NCBI GenBank assembly: GCA_964408435.1
Contig: CAYOZL010000035.1
Location: 1 to 24,121 of the forward strand
Length of the DNA stretch: 24,121 bases
Source of the DNA: CAYOZL01 sp964408435
GTDB lineage: Bacteria > Bdellovibrionota_C > UBA2361 > SZUA-149 > CAYOZL01
Direction of reading: 5' to 3'
Shown piece by piece: positions 8,440-16,723 of the stretch (position 1 is the stretch's first letter; each line of letters begins with the position of its first letter). The position numbers were made by a program, and so were the translations under genes. The notes under the pieces are model-generated. The model had not been told where the DNA came from, did no database searches, and was given only the letters and a program-made list of their open reading frames with translations.

Positions 8440-9891
8440 TTAAACTTTTTCTATTTTGAATGTGCCACCTTCTAATTTTAGGTGAGATTTCTTACCATTC
8501 AAAATAGTCTCAAGTATGACCTCTCTACCCCAAAGTGTGTTTAGATGCTTTAAGGTTTTCTCAGCGTAATCTAATTGAAGATCTCTACCTTCATGTTCAT
8601 GAGTAAGAAATAAGGTTCTTTTTTTATTATAATCAGCATCTTCAATTTGAATTCTTGGAATAGAGCCCATACCTACACTTTTAACTAATGTTTCTTTTAT
8701 GTCTTTCCAGCTATGGTTATCAGATACTTTTGTAATTACTCGATCTTTGCCTCTTTTATCGTGTTGAAAAAGGTCTAATTCTCTCATTATTTCTTCAGTT
8801 AAAAATCTTCTTAAAAAAGAGGTGTCTCTATCTCCTTGTCTAATTTCAAAAATTTTTTTTCTACCTAGCGTATCATTTTCATGCATTGCAGTTATATCTT
8901 CTTTAGGTATATCAGAAGTATATTCTCTTCCAGTTTCACCTCTATTCCATCTTTTCTCAATATCTCTAAATAATATAAACCCTAGATGGTAAGGGTTTAG
9001 TCCACCAGGAGTTGGTCTTAGAACTTGGTTGTGTCTAACTAAAAACTCCATGTGAAGACCTTGGTCGAGTTCAAGTTCATTAAGAATCTTAAAATGCCAG
9101 TAGCTTGCCCAACCTTCATTCATGATTTTAGTTTCTATTTGAGGAATAAAATATTTTGATTCTTTATCTACTATAGATATTAAGTCTTTTTGCCACGAAG
9201 TGAGTAAATTATTATTCTTTGCGATGTATTCTAATAAATTTGGTTCTGGTTCTAATGGCTCTTTATCAAGTTCAGGCTGTACAAACTCTTTTTTAGGATG
9301 TATGTGCGCATAGGGGTCTTCTTTGCCGTGAGCTTTTTCCAGTCTTCTTTTTTGTATTTCTTCTCTACTAAGTTTTGAGATTGCTAAATTTTTGCTTCTT
9401 TGAAGATTTAAGGCATGTGCTGCATCAAGTATTTCTTCTACTTTTTCAATTCCAATTGACGGGTCTTCAATGTAACTTTTTACTCTACCAGCATGGTTTT
9501 TAAACATTTCCAGTGTGTACTGCGCATCAAAATTAGAGGTGAAAGTGAAATTATTAGCAAAAAAATCGTTGTGGCCATATACGTGGGCGATGGTTAAGAT
9601 TTGCAATAAGTCAGTATTGTCTCTCATTAGGTAAGCAAGACATGGATTAGAGTTGATTACCATTTCATATGGTAGGCCTCCAGCTCCGTAGTCATACATT
9701 GTTTTTTCTTTTTCGTAAGACTTTCCAAATGACCAATGTCTGTATCTACTTGGCATGCCGGAGTAAGACATATATCCAAGCATTTCAAAATGATCACAGA
9801 TTTCAAATTCTTGAGGATAGCAATTTAGGCCAAAAGATTTCGCTATCTCAAAAATTCTTTTATCCCAATTTTCTAATTCTTTTAAAGTCAT
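8440..9891 (-). CDS. spoVR: SpoVR family protein
   Basis: Member of the SpoVR/YcgB family, named for a Bacillus gene needed for spore cortex but common in non-sporulating bacteria, where the biochemical role is unknown. The 483-aa length is near the family norm of about 470-510. Conserved blocks visible are HVYGHNDFF (residues 103-111, His/Asp that could bind metal), NEGWASYWH (258-266) and the NPYHLGFILFRDIEKRW segment. It is third in the prkA - DUF444 - spoVR operon, a conserved trio matching yeaG-yeaH plus ycgB in enterobacteria. The start ATG at 9891 lacks a strong Shine-Dalgarno sequence, and the 39-base gap from the upstream gene holds no terminator. No spore genes are in the window, so a sporulation role should not be assumed. 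Confidence 0.93.
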   Translation of the reverse strand: MTLKELENWDKRIFEIAKSFGLNCYPQEFEICDHFEMLGYMSYSGMPSRYRHWSFGKSYEKEKTMYDYGAGGLPYEMVINSNPCLAYLMRDNTDLLQILTIAHVYGHNDFFANNFTFTSNFDAQYTLEMFKNHAGRVKSYIEDPSIGIEKVEEILDAAHALNLQRSKNLAISKLSREEIQKRRLEKAHGKEDPYAHIHPKKEFVQPELDKEPLEPEPNLLEYIAKNNNLLTSWQKDLISIVDKESKYFIPQIETKIMNEGWASYWHFKILNELELDQGLHMEFLVRHNQVLRPTPGGLNPYHLGFILFRDIEKRWNRGETGREYTSDIPKEDITAMHENDTLGRKKIFEIRQGDRDTSFLRRFLTEEIMRELDLFQHDKRGKDRVITKVSDNHSWKDIKETLVKSVGMGSIPRIQIEDADYNKKRTLFLTHEHEGRDLQLDYAEKTLKHLNTLWGREVILETILNGKKSHLKLEGGTFKIEKV

Positions 9892-9930
9892 TATTAGCTT
9901 TTTATAAAATCTATTTATCTATCTTTTTTT

Positions 9931-11124
9931 CTATGCCTTTTGCTTAAGCTGTTCAGCAACAACACTATCTTTACTCATGAATTTCTTAAATCCATCCCAA
10001 AGGTCTTCTTTCTTTTCTATTACTATCGATTGAAAATTTACTTTTTTAATATTAGCGAAAACCTCTAACATGCTTCCACTATAATATGCGCTTCCTGAGG
10101 GTTTAATTTCTCCGTAACCAAATAGATTACAAACATCACATAATTTATTAGCTGCATCTAAAGCCTTGTCGTTATCACTGTAGAAATTATCTCCATCTGA
10201 GCAATGAAAAGCATAAACATTCCATAAAGAAGGGTGATATCTCTGGTCAATTATATCTAGTGCTTTTTGATATCCTGAAGAAATATAAGTACCACCTGAT
10301 TCTACTTTATGAAAAAACTCTTGTTCATTCACTTCTTTAGCTTCAGTATGATGAGCGATGAAAACTACTTCTACTTCTTGATATTTAAGTCTAACAAATT
10401 GATAGAGGAGAAAGTAAAAGCTTCTAGCTAAATACTTTTTTACTGTTCCCATAGAGCCAGAGGTATCCATGATACAAATTACTACTGCATTTGATTGATG
10501 CCTAATTGCTGGTGTGACACGGTAGTAACGCATGTCATCTTGATGAAATGGAAATCTGTCCTTTCTTTCTTGATCTTTTCCTTCTTCATGTTCTTCTTTT
10601 GATCTTTTTCTTTTAATCCTATTTATTGCAGTTTTTCTTTTATCTAGTCTTGCTCTAATACCTTTTTTCTTAGAACCATGCTTTCTTTTTGCTTCACTGG
10701 TCTCAATTTGTTTTAGAGCTTTTCTTTGAAGTTCAGGTAGTTCTAAATCTTCAAACATTATATCGATTAGTTCCTCGAGAGTAATGTCTGTTTCTATCGC
10801 ATCTACTCCGGGAGAATCTCCAGCTTGACCTGAAGCATCAGGTTGGCCAGGATCACCTTTTCCTACGACATCTCCAGTTTTTGATTTTCCGTTACCTTGT
10901 GCAACACCAGGAGAATTATCGCCATAAATAAATCGATATTCTTTAATTGATTTAATTGGGACTTTTATAATCTTATCTTTGTCTTTCCCAATTATTGATT
11001 CTTCAGAGAGAATATCCGAAATATTATCTCTAATAGAGTCTCTAATTTTTTCACGATGTCTAGCCCTATCTCTAGCGCTCCTGTCGGATCTGTCGTGGTC
11101 GTATGGCCTAAATATCGCGCTCAC
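9931..11124 (-). CDS. DUF444 family protein (YeaH/YhbH) with von Willebrand A domain
   Basis: A 397-aa partner of the PrkA kinase. The N-terminal half is Arg/Lys-rich and low in complexity: DRSARDRARHREKIRDS near residues 14-30, a Gly/Asp/Pro-rich linker at 70-107, and a very basic stretch at 145-175. The C-terminal half is a von Willebrand A domain with an intact MIDAS, DTSGSMG at 220-226, followed by SGGTYISSG (276-284) and HCSDGDN. This fits metal-dependent protein binding. The start is GTG at 11124, supported by AAGG seven to eight bases upstream, 12 bases after the prkA stop. In enterobacteria the yeaG-yeaH pair responds to nitrogen starvation and stress. The molecular function is not established. 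Confidence 0.92.
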   Translation of the reverse strand: MSAIFRPYDHDRSDRSARDRARHREKIRDSIRDNISDILSEESIIGKDKDKIIKVPIKSIKEYRFIYGDNSPGVAQGNGKSKTGDVVGKGDPGQPDASGQAGDSPGVDAIETDITLEELIDIMFEDLELPELQRKALKQIETSEAKRKHGSKKKGIRARLDKRKTAINRIKRKRSKEEHEEGKDQERKDRFPFHQDDMRYYRVTPAIRHQSNAVVICIMDTSGSMGTVKKYLARSFYFLLYQFVRLKYQEVEVVFIAHHTEAKEVNEQEFFHKVESGGTYISSGYQKALDIIDQRYHPSLWNVYAFHCSDGDNFYSDNDKALDAANKLCDVCNLFGYGEIKPSGSAYYSGSMLEVFANIKKVNFQSIVIEKKEDLWDGFKKFMSKDSVVAEQLKQKA

Positions 11125-11136
11125 AATATAACCTTA

Positions 11137-13068
11137 CTAGTCTTTCCAAAGGTTATTAGATGCGTAACTTAAAACAACATCTATACAACCAGGAGGGTAG
11201 CCATTAGAGATTAACTGCTCAACCATTGCATCGTATTTAACTTTTTGTTGGCCGTCTCTAGTTTTAGCTTTTGTAATTATTCTACATACGTCTCTAACAC
11301 TAGCCATTAGTTTTTTCTCAATTGCTTCTTTTAGTGGTTCGTAGCTTTCATATGAAATATTCTCTCCTTTTCTACCTATTGACCAGAGGTAAGAGATAAC
11401 TTCTTGCCTAAAACCATCAGCTGCAGTTCCAATGATTGCAATTTGTTCTTCAACTGATTTTAGAAAGTCTTCATCCGATTCTAAATCTTCACCAGTGCTA
11501 GCATCTTTAAGCTTTTTCTTAGTTACGTATGCTTCTGCATGGTCTAAGTAGTTTTGAAAAAGAGTTTCAGCTTGTTCTTTATATGAATAAACAAAAGCTT
11601 TTGTAATTTCTATTTCAAGAATACTTAAATAATCTTTATGTATTACGTCTCTAAGAATTTCTAAGTATTTCTTTTTAGTATCTTCTGCAAAATCTCCATT
11701 TTTAACTAAGTTAATTAAAGATTCTCTAACATTTAGAGGGTGTATGCAGTTATTCTCAATGTTATCTGATAAAGCATTATCAAGAGCTTTCATGATGAAA
11801 CGAGTAGAGATTCCATCCATACCTTCTCTTTTTGCTTCTTCTTTTAGCTCTTCAAGGTCTATTCTTTTTGTTTTGCCTTTCTCTACAATTTCTTCACCAT
11901 TATAAAGTTTTAACTTAGTCATTAAGTCGCATTTATTTGTAGGCTCAAGTCTAGATAGAATAGCAAACTTAGAAGCTAATTCTATAGTATGAGGAGCAAT
12001 CTCTGCATTGAAGTTAGATTGTTTAATTATTTTTTCATAAATTTTAACTTCTTCAGAAAGTCTTAAATTGTAAGGAACTTTTACAACAACAATTCTATCT
12101 AAGATAGCTTCGTTAGTGTGGTCTGATTTAAACTTTTTCCACTCTGCTTCATTTGAATGAGCAATGATACAAGTATCAACGTAGATCATCCCATGTCTGC
12201 CTGGTGCAGGAATGGATTTTTCCTGAGTTGCAGTTATCATTGCATGAAGATATTCAGTTTCGTTTTTAAATACCTCAATAAATTCTACCATTCCTCTGTT
12301 ACCAACATTAAGTGCACCAGAGAGATCTAGTACTCTTGGGTCACCTTCAGAGTATTTATCTAATTTTGAGATATCCTCACTACCAATTAATACACTAGTA
12401 TCTTGGTTGTTAGGGTCAACTGGTGGAACTACTCCAACTCCAACTCTGGCTCTACTACTATATTCAATAGTTCTAACAGGGTAGTTTTCCCATTTTCCTT
12501 TAAACTCTGTTTTTAATCTGTGTCTTATAACTGGATTAATATCTCCTTCAATTTTAACACCGAGCATTTTTTCAAATTCTGGTCTTAAGTGTCTTGGAAT
12601 TAAATGCAGGGGCTCACCATACATAGGGCAGCCATCTATTGCATAAAATGGAGGCAGTTGCTCTAGTCCCTTTTTAAATTTTTCTACTAGAGAACTTTTT
12701 CCTGAACCTACAGGGCCTACTAAATAAAGTACTTGTCTACTTTCCTCTCCTCTAAGAGCAGCAGAGTGAAAATATCTTACTACTGAAGCTAAGGTATTTT
12801 CCATGCCGTAAAATTCATCAGAGAAATAACCAAACTCTCTTAGTCTTTTATTTTTAAAAAGTCTGCTTAATTTTTGATCCTCTTCTTTGTTTATTTCCTT
12901 AACTCCCTTGGAAATAATCATGTCGTATATTTTTGAGTGTGAAAGTTCAGCTAGTTTTGGATTTTTTTTAACTATCTCTAGATATTCTAAGCAGGTGCCG
13001 CTCCATTTATTAGACTTTCTGTTTTCTCTGTCTTTTTCGATAAGAGACTTGAATTCATTCTTAGACAT
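11137..13068 (-). CDS. prkA: PrkA serine protein kinase / AAA+ ATPase
   Basis: A PrkA/YeaG-family protein: N-terminal AAA+ ATPase-like domain and C-terminal kinase-like domain, cytoplasmic. The Walker A loop GPVGSGKSS lies near residues 118-126, preceded by FGMEDTL-like FYGMENTL. The conserved NVGNRGMVEFIEVFK block follows in the middle. The product is 643 aa when started at ATG 13068. I prefer this over ATG 13074 because the strong AGGAGA site ends only one base before 13074 but six bases before 13068. It heads the prkA - DUF444 - spoVR operon, with a likely promoter at 13103-13114. Reported roles in other bacteria are in stress, stationary phase and spore development; its targets here are unknown. 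Confidence 0.93.
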   Translation of the reverse strand: MSKNEFKSLIEKDRENRKSNKWSGTCLEYLEIVKKNPKLAELSHSKIYDMIISKGVKEINKEEDQKLSRLFKNKRLREFGYFSDEFYGMENTLASVVRYFHSAALRGEESRQVLYLVGPVGSGKSSLVEKFKKGLEQLPPFYAIDGCPMYGEPLHLIPRHLRPEFEKMLGVKIEGDINPVIRHRLKTEFKGKWENYPVRTIEYSSRARVGVGVVPPVDPNNQDTSVLIGSEDISKLDKYSEGDPRVLDLSGALNVGNRGMVEFIEVFKNETEYLHAMITATQEKSIPAPGRHGMIYVDTCIIAHSNEAEWKKFKSDHTNEAILDRIVVVKVPYNLRLSEEVKIYEKIIKQSNFNAEIAPHTIELASKFAILSRLEPTNKCDLMTKLKLYNGEEIVEKGKTKRIDLEELKEEAKREGMDGISTRFIMKALDNALSDNIENNCIHPLNVRESLINLVKNGDFAEDTKKKYLEILRDVIHKDYLSILEIEITKAFVYSYKEQAETLFQNYLDHAEAYVTKKKLKDASTGEDLESDEDFLKSVEEQIAIIGTAADGFRQEVISYLWSIGRKGENISYESYEPLKEAIEKKLMASVRDVCRIITKAKTRDGQQKVKYDAMVEQLISNGYPPGCIDVVLSYASNNLWKD

Positions 13069-13074
13069 GGACAT

Positions 13075-13080
13075 TCTCCT
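13075..13080 (-). promoter_or_regulatory. Ribosome binding site deciding the prkA start
   Basis: AGGAGA on the minus strand directly abuts ATG 13074, too close to use it, and stands six bases before ATG 13068, the right distance. This places the prkA start at 13068 and shortens the protein by two residues compared with the longest reading. Confidence 0.7.
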
Positions 13081-13102
13081 TTTTCTAGTAGTGTTTTAGC
13101 TT

Positions 13103-13114
13103 CTATAATTATAG
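13103..13114 (-). promoter_or_regulatory. -10 element of prkA promoter inside a perfect palindrome
   Basis: CTATAATTATAG is a perfect 12-base palindrome that contains TATAAT on both strands. On the minus strand (13113-13108) it would start transcription near 13101, about 33 bases before prkA. The -35 region 17 bases further up (CATAAT) is poor, so an activator or an alternative sigma factor may help. On the plus strand it is far (about 140 bases) from the ymdB start. Confidence 0.4.
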
Positions 13115-13254
13115 GATGTATTTTCTATTAATTATGGTTGCAATTTAATCGACATGAAGCAAGAAAACCTTTATTCGGTTAGATTTTGGCTAGGTTTAAT
13201 TGTGTTAAATCGATTTTATTAGCATATTATTTAATTTAATTGGCAGTTTGAAGC

Positions 13255-14034
13255 ATGAAAATACTCTTTTTAGGGGATATTGTAGGAAGAATTGGCAGAA
13301 GAGCCATTAGGGATCATTTAAGACCAATTATTAAAAAATCGGCTATAGATTTGGTTATTGCAAATGGAGAGAACTCTGCTGGAGGTTTAGGGATCGATCC
13401 TAAAACAGCTGGGGAGATTTATGCAGCAGGGGTAGATTTTATAACTACTGGAAATCATATCTGGAATAAAAAAGATATTATTAAGTACTTAGAGCTTAAT
13501 AAAACAAAGATTATTAGACCTGCAAACTACAAAAAAGGAGCTGCAGGAGTAGGGTTTAGTGTATTTAAGAAACAAGGACTTCCTAGTATCGGAATAGCTA
13601 ATTTAATGGGCAGAGTTTTTATCGATGAGCTTTTAGAATGTCCTTTTGCTAAAGCAGATGAAATCTTTAATCAGATAAGTGATCTCGAATACACTTTTTT
13701 AGATTTTCATGCTGAGACAACTAGTGAAACTGTTTCAATGGGGTTTCATGTTGATGGCAAATTCACAATGATGGTTGGAACACATACTCATGTGCAAACT
13801 GCAGATTTAAGACTACTTCCACAAGGAACAGGCTATATTACAGATGCCGGAATGTGTGGAGCTTATGATGGAGTTATTGGAATGAAAGCAGAACCTATTG
13901 TAGAAAGATTTAAAACTGGACTTCCTACAAGATTTGAGCCTGCAAAAGGTAGAGCTCAGATAAATGGAGTTATTTTTGAATGTGAGAATGGGAAAGTTGT
14001 AGGTTTAGAAAGAGTTTTAGAGGTTTATGAATAA
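13255..14034 (+). CDS. ymdB: YmdB/TIGR00282 family metallophosphoesterase
   Basis: A dinuclear-metal phosphoesterase. The Bacillus YmdB member hydrolyses 2',3'- and 3',5'-cyclic nucleotides and affects biofilm and cell-fate choices. The 259-aa length fits the family. Metal-binding residues are in place: Asp8 in FLGDIVG, Glu39-Asn40 in NGENS, Asn67-His68 in TTGNHIW, His152 in LDFHAE, and His177/His179 in GTHTHVQTAD. It is the first gene of a rightward run and overlaps the next gene by eight bases. No strong ribosome binding site precedes ATG 13255, only a weak GAAG. The upstream 180 bases are shared with the prkA promoter region. The substrate here is inferred by family only. Confidence 0.93.
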   Translation: MKILFLGDIVGRIGRRAIRDHLRPIIKKSAIDLVIANGENSAGGLGIDPKTAGEIYAAGVDFITTGNHIWNKKDIIKYLELNKTKIIRPANYKKGAAGVGFSVFKKQGLPSIGIANLMGRVFIDELLECPFAKADEIFNQISDLEYTFLDFHAETTSETVSMGFHVDGKFTMMVGTHTHVQTADLRLLPQGTGYITDAGMCGAYDGVIGMKAEPIVERFKTGLPTRFEPAKGRAQINGVIFECENGKVVGLERVLEVYE

Positions 14035-14452
14035 CTTTATACATCAAATATTTGCGATTGCGATTACTGCAATATTGCTTCCTAAGCTTAGGATTTCAAG
14101 TATATTTGGAGCTGTTGGCTTAGTCTTAGCAATTACCCTAGTAAATACATTTTTATGGAACTCAAGTTTATTTAATTTTATACCAGATGCTTTAGGTTCA
14201 AAGTCTTTTACTTTAATAGTTGCTAATGGTGTTATTTTTTTTGCGCTAGTTAAGATTCTACCTGGAGTAGAAATGGAAGGTCTTTTAACTGCTTTTATTG
14301 CACCTATTTTATTTTCAGTCTTTACAATGTTAATCCATAAATATGGTCATTTAGTTGATTGGCTTAGTTTATTACAAACAGCTTTTAAATTTATAATTGA
14401 TTTGAAAAACAGTTTACTTGGAAATGTGCAGCAAGGAATTTCTCTTGAGTAG
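14027..14452 (+). CDS. YvlD-like small four-helix membrane protein (holin superfamily IV type)
   Basis: A 141-aa, very hydrophobic protein with about four membrane helices (near residues 5-22, 27-45, 60-78 and 82-106), then an amphipathic tail. The third and fourth helices, joined by the LPGVEMEGLLTAF turn, resemble the YvlD/phage-holin-IV family. Members are found in bacterial chromosomes and are not evidence of a phage. The ATG overlaps the end of ymdB by eight bases, so translation is likely coupled. The function is unknown. The family match is by pattern and moderately sure. Confidence 0.65.
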   Translation: MNNFIHQIFAIAITAILLPKLRISSIFGAVGLVLAITLVNTFLWNSSLFNFIPDALGSKSFTLIVANGVIFFALVKILPGVEMEGLLTAFIAPILFSVFTMLIHKYGHLVDWLSLLQTAFKFIIDLKNSLLGNVQQGISLE

Positions 14453-14481
14453 GTGACTTGAGTAATTAAAAAGGTGTTTTT

Positions 14482-15078
14482 ATGCAGGCTAGTTTTCCTC
14501 ACCATTACCCACAGAGTTTCCCGTCCTGGTCTTTTGAGATCGGGGATCCAACTTTTGCTGGTTGGTTCACCGTTTTTGCATATTTTTTAACAAGTGTGAT
14601 TAGCTTTATAGTTTTTTTGAGATCTAAGAAGATATTTTCAATACAGGATGAAAAGAAACAAAAGTATTTTTGGTTAATTTTTTCAATAGTCTTTTTGTTT
14701 TTAGGTATTAATAAGCAACTAGACTTACAGTCTTATTTAACTGAGATTGCAAAATATTACGCTAGAAAAGATGGTTGGTATGCATTTAGAAGAGCTTATC
14801 AAAAACAATTTATTATTTTTATTGCTTCTGCCTTGTCTTTTTCTCTGTTCTTGCTCGTATATTTTTTTAATAAAATTATATACGAGAATATTTTAGCAAT
14901 ATTAGGACTATTTTTGTTGTTTGCTTTTATTGCAATTAGGGCTTCTTCTTTTCATCATATGGATTCATTTATTAGTTATGAGATTTTTAATTTAAAACTT
15001 AACTGGCTTTTTGAATTAGGGGGTATTTTCTTGGTGTTTATTTCTGCAAAATCTTACGTTAAGTTTAAATTTAAATAG
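14482..15078 (+). CDS. Conserved multi-spanning membrane protein of unknown function
   Basis: A 198-aa integral membrane protein with roughly five helices. The N-terminal WSFEIGDPTFAGWFTVFAY block (residues 17-35) and the later LGINKQLDLQ block (about 74-83) are hallmarks of a small conserved membrane family. Its members are often wrongly labelled isopropylmalate isomerase in databases, and nothing here resembles LeuC or LeuD. It is preceded by a good ribosome binding site (AAGGTG, five to six bases before ATG 14482). It sits 29 bases after the YvlD-like gene in the same direction. No catalytic motif is visible and I assign no function. Confidence 0.75.
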   Translation: MQASFPHHYPQSFPSWSFEIGDPTFAGWFTVFAYFLTSVISFIVFLRSKKIFSIQDEKKQKYFWLIFSIVFLFLGINKQLDLQSYLTEIAKYYARKDGWYAFRRAYQKQFIIFIASALSFSLFLLVYFFNKIIYENILAILGLFLLFAFIAIRASSFHHMDSFISYEIFNLKLNWLFELGGIFLVFISAKSYVKFKFK

Positions 15079-15096
15079 CTATATGATTTTGAGTTG

Positions 15097-15102
15097 TATA
15101 AT
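15097..15102 (+). promoter_or_regulatory. Possible -10 element upstream of mgtC/sapB gene
   Basis: A perfect TATAAT lies 42 bases before the ATG at 15144 in the only gap of the rightward run longer than 30 bases. No matching -35 hexamer is seen 17 bases upstream, so this could be chance. Confidence 0.25.
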
Positions 15103-15143
15103 TTTGTTAGACATATGAGAGCAATAGACGGATAATAATCTAA

Positions 15144-15647
15144 ATGGAACTAGTTCAAATTTTTAATACGGAGATTTTTGTGCCTTGGTATGCAAGGCAG
15201 TTATTTATCGCCTCGCTTATTGGTATAGTAATTGGTATTGAAAGAGAAACTAAAGGCAAGCCTGCTTCGCTTAGAACTTTTAGTGTTATTAGTCTTGGTA
15301 GTTGCCTTTACACTATCCTTTCTGTTGAGGGAGCGAATATGGACCAAGCCAGAGTTGCTGCTCAGATAGTAAGCGGTGTTGGTTTTATTGGTGGTGGTGT
15401 GATTTTTAAGTCCAGTGATAAAGTTGAAGGGATTACTACTGCTGCTTTAATTTGGTTAGCTGCTGCAGCTGGAATGGCTTGTGGTTTTAATCGTAATGAT
15501 ATTGTTCTTTGGACAGCTTTAGTAAGCTGTATTTCTATTGTCTTAATTATGATTGCATATTGGGCTATTAGCTTATACAGAAAGACAAGAATTTGGAAAA
15601 AAAGGAATAAAAGATACGTAAAAAGCATTGCTAATAAAAGCAGTTAA
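15144..15647 (+). CDS. MgtC/SapB family membrane protein
   Basis: A 167-aa inner-membrane protein with about four to five helices. It carries the MgtC/SapB signature: GIERETKGKPASLRTF (residues 31-46) followed by a Gly/Ser-rich helix, then RVAAQIVSGVGFIGGGVIF and the ITTAALIWLAAAAGMA helix. The length matches the short SapB-type members, which lack the C-terminal ACT-like domain of Salmonella MgtC (about 230 aa). MgtC proteins are linked to low-magnesium survival and F-type ATPase inhibition; SapB-type functions are less clear. It converges on the mscS-like gene with 11 bases between stops. The ribosome binding site is weak. Confidence 0.9.
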   Translation: MELVQIFNTEIFVPWYARQLFIASLIGIVIGIERETKGKPASLRTFSVISLGSCLYTILSVEGANMDQARVAAQIVSGVGFIGGGVIFKSSDKVEGITTAALIWLAAAAGMACGFNRNDIVLWTALVSCISIVLIMIAYWAISLYRKTRIWKKRNKRYVKSIANKSS

Positions 15648-15658
15648 CAAAAATACTG

Positions 15659-16663
15659 TTAAGAATTAACCATTTTTACTTCGATAGCCTTGTTAGAAAC
15701 CATTACTTGATGTGGGTAAGCTATTGAAATATCTTTCTCTAGGAATAAATTATTAATTTCAAATCTAAGCTCACTTTCAATAACTTTTCTATCTGTAGTA
15801 TTTCTAATATTAGCCCAAAAACGTAATTCAAAATTTAATGCAGAATCGCCAAATTCTGTAAAAAGAACAAAAGGTTTTGGAGATAAGAGAACTTTTTTAT
15901 TAGTATTTGCTGCTTTTATTAAGCTTTCAGAAACAGTTTTCACATCAGAGCCATACTCTACTCCGACTTTAACATTTAGAAGCATTTGAGTGTTACTTCT
16001 AGTCCAGTTAATTACATTCTTTTCTAGAAAAGAACTATTTGGAACTATTATATCTATGTTGTTTGATGTTCTAACTGAAGTGCTTCTAGCCCCAATCCTT
16101 TTTATAATACCAGTATGCCCCTCAACTTCAATTAAGTCACCAACTCTAATTGGTTGTTCAGCTAATAAAATTAAACCACTAATAAAATTATTTACTAAGT
16201 TTTGAGAACCAAAACCAATTCCAATAGCAAAAGCACCACCAAGAACAGTAAACATTGTTAGTGGAACATTTATTATCTTTAATGCTGCAAGAGCAAACAT
16301 AACAAAGAATGCGTAAAAAGTCAGAGCTTGAATAGCTGAAGTTGCACCTTGGTTTAGATTAAATCTAGATAAGAATTTTTTTATTATTTTTCTACTAAAA
16401 AAATCAGATGCAAAGTATCCTAAAACTAAGAGGATAATACCAAGAGTTAGCATGCCGATAGTAACAGGATAGTTTTGGCTAGAGAATAGTTCGTAATTCC
16501 AAAAAGACTTAAGGTATTTAAAAAGATTAAAAGTTAGGTCATTAGCAGCATCTGCGTTAGAGTAGATAGTGCTAGCTTTTTGTTGAGCATGGGCATATGA
16601 CAGTGTCTTTAAAGATATGCATATTGGTAAGGTATAAAATATTGTAACAACAAATCTTTTCAT
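15659..16663 (-). CDS. MscS family mechanosensitive ion channel
   Basis: A small-conductance mechanosensitive channel that opens under membrane tension to release solutes. In the 334-aa form, residues 1-27 look like a cleavable export signal ending AHA-QQ. Two to three membrane helices follow, the last being the glycine/alanine-rich pore helix with LGGAFAIGIGFGSQNLVNN. After it comes the MscS beta domain with RVGDLIEVEGHTGIIKRIG and VPNSSFLEKNVINW. I start at ATG 16663, which gives a normal signal peptide; the frame stays open to a TTG at 16702 without a convincing ribosome binding site. It is divergent from the rimK operon with about 60 bases between starts. Confidence 0.9.
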   Translation of the reverse strand: MKRFVVTIFYTLPICISLKTLSYAHAQQKASTIYSNADAANDLTFNLFKYLKSFWNYELFSSQNYPVTIGMLTLGIILLVLGYFASDFFSRKIIKKFLSRFNLNQGATSAIQALTFYAFFVMFALAALKIINVPLTMFTVLGGAFAIGIGFGSQNLVNNFISGLILLAEQPIRVGDLIEVEGHTGIIKRIGARSTSVRTSNNIDIIVPNSSFLEKNVINWTRSNTQMLLNVKVGVEYGSDVKTVSESLIKAANTNKKVLLSPKPFVLFTEFGDSALNFELRFWANIRNTTDRKVIESELRFEINNLFLEKDISIAYPHQVMVSNKAIEVKMVNS

Positions 16664-16723
16664 ATACAGTTTTACCACATCGGACCTTAAATTAAGTCCC
16701 AAAATTGGAACCAGAAATTATTT

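Noticed and set aside
8418..8445. AT-rich inverted repeat between the GT2 and spoVR stops as a bidirectional terminator
   Set aside because: The arms are only A and T, overlap the spoVR stop codon, and give too weak a stem to support a terminator call.
8440..9891. Sporulation role from the SpoVR name
   Set aside because: The family is widespread in non-sporulating Gram-negative bacteria and no spore genes are seen here.
14027..14452. Holin-like protein as evidence of a prophage
   Set aside because: The YvlD-like family is common in chromosomes; no phage structural, lysis or integrase genes are in the window, and the gene is coupled to ymdB.
14482..15078. Isopropylmalate isomerase, the label often carried by proteins with this N-terminal block
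   Set aside because: The product is an integral membrane protein with no aconitase-type features, so the name would mislead.
15362..15628. Leftward open frame of 88 codons opposite the MgtC/SapB gene
   Set aside because: The complementary strand carries strong MgtC/SapB motifs; the hydrophobic look of this frame is a mirror of that gene's codons.
16682..16699. GGAC...GTCC near-palindrome in the mscS/rimK divergent gap as an operator
   Set aside because: The arms match only if one base is bulged out, and part of it may be coding if mscS starts at the upstream TTG; too weak to list as a feature.
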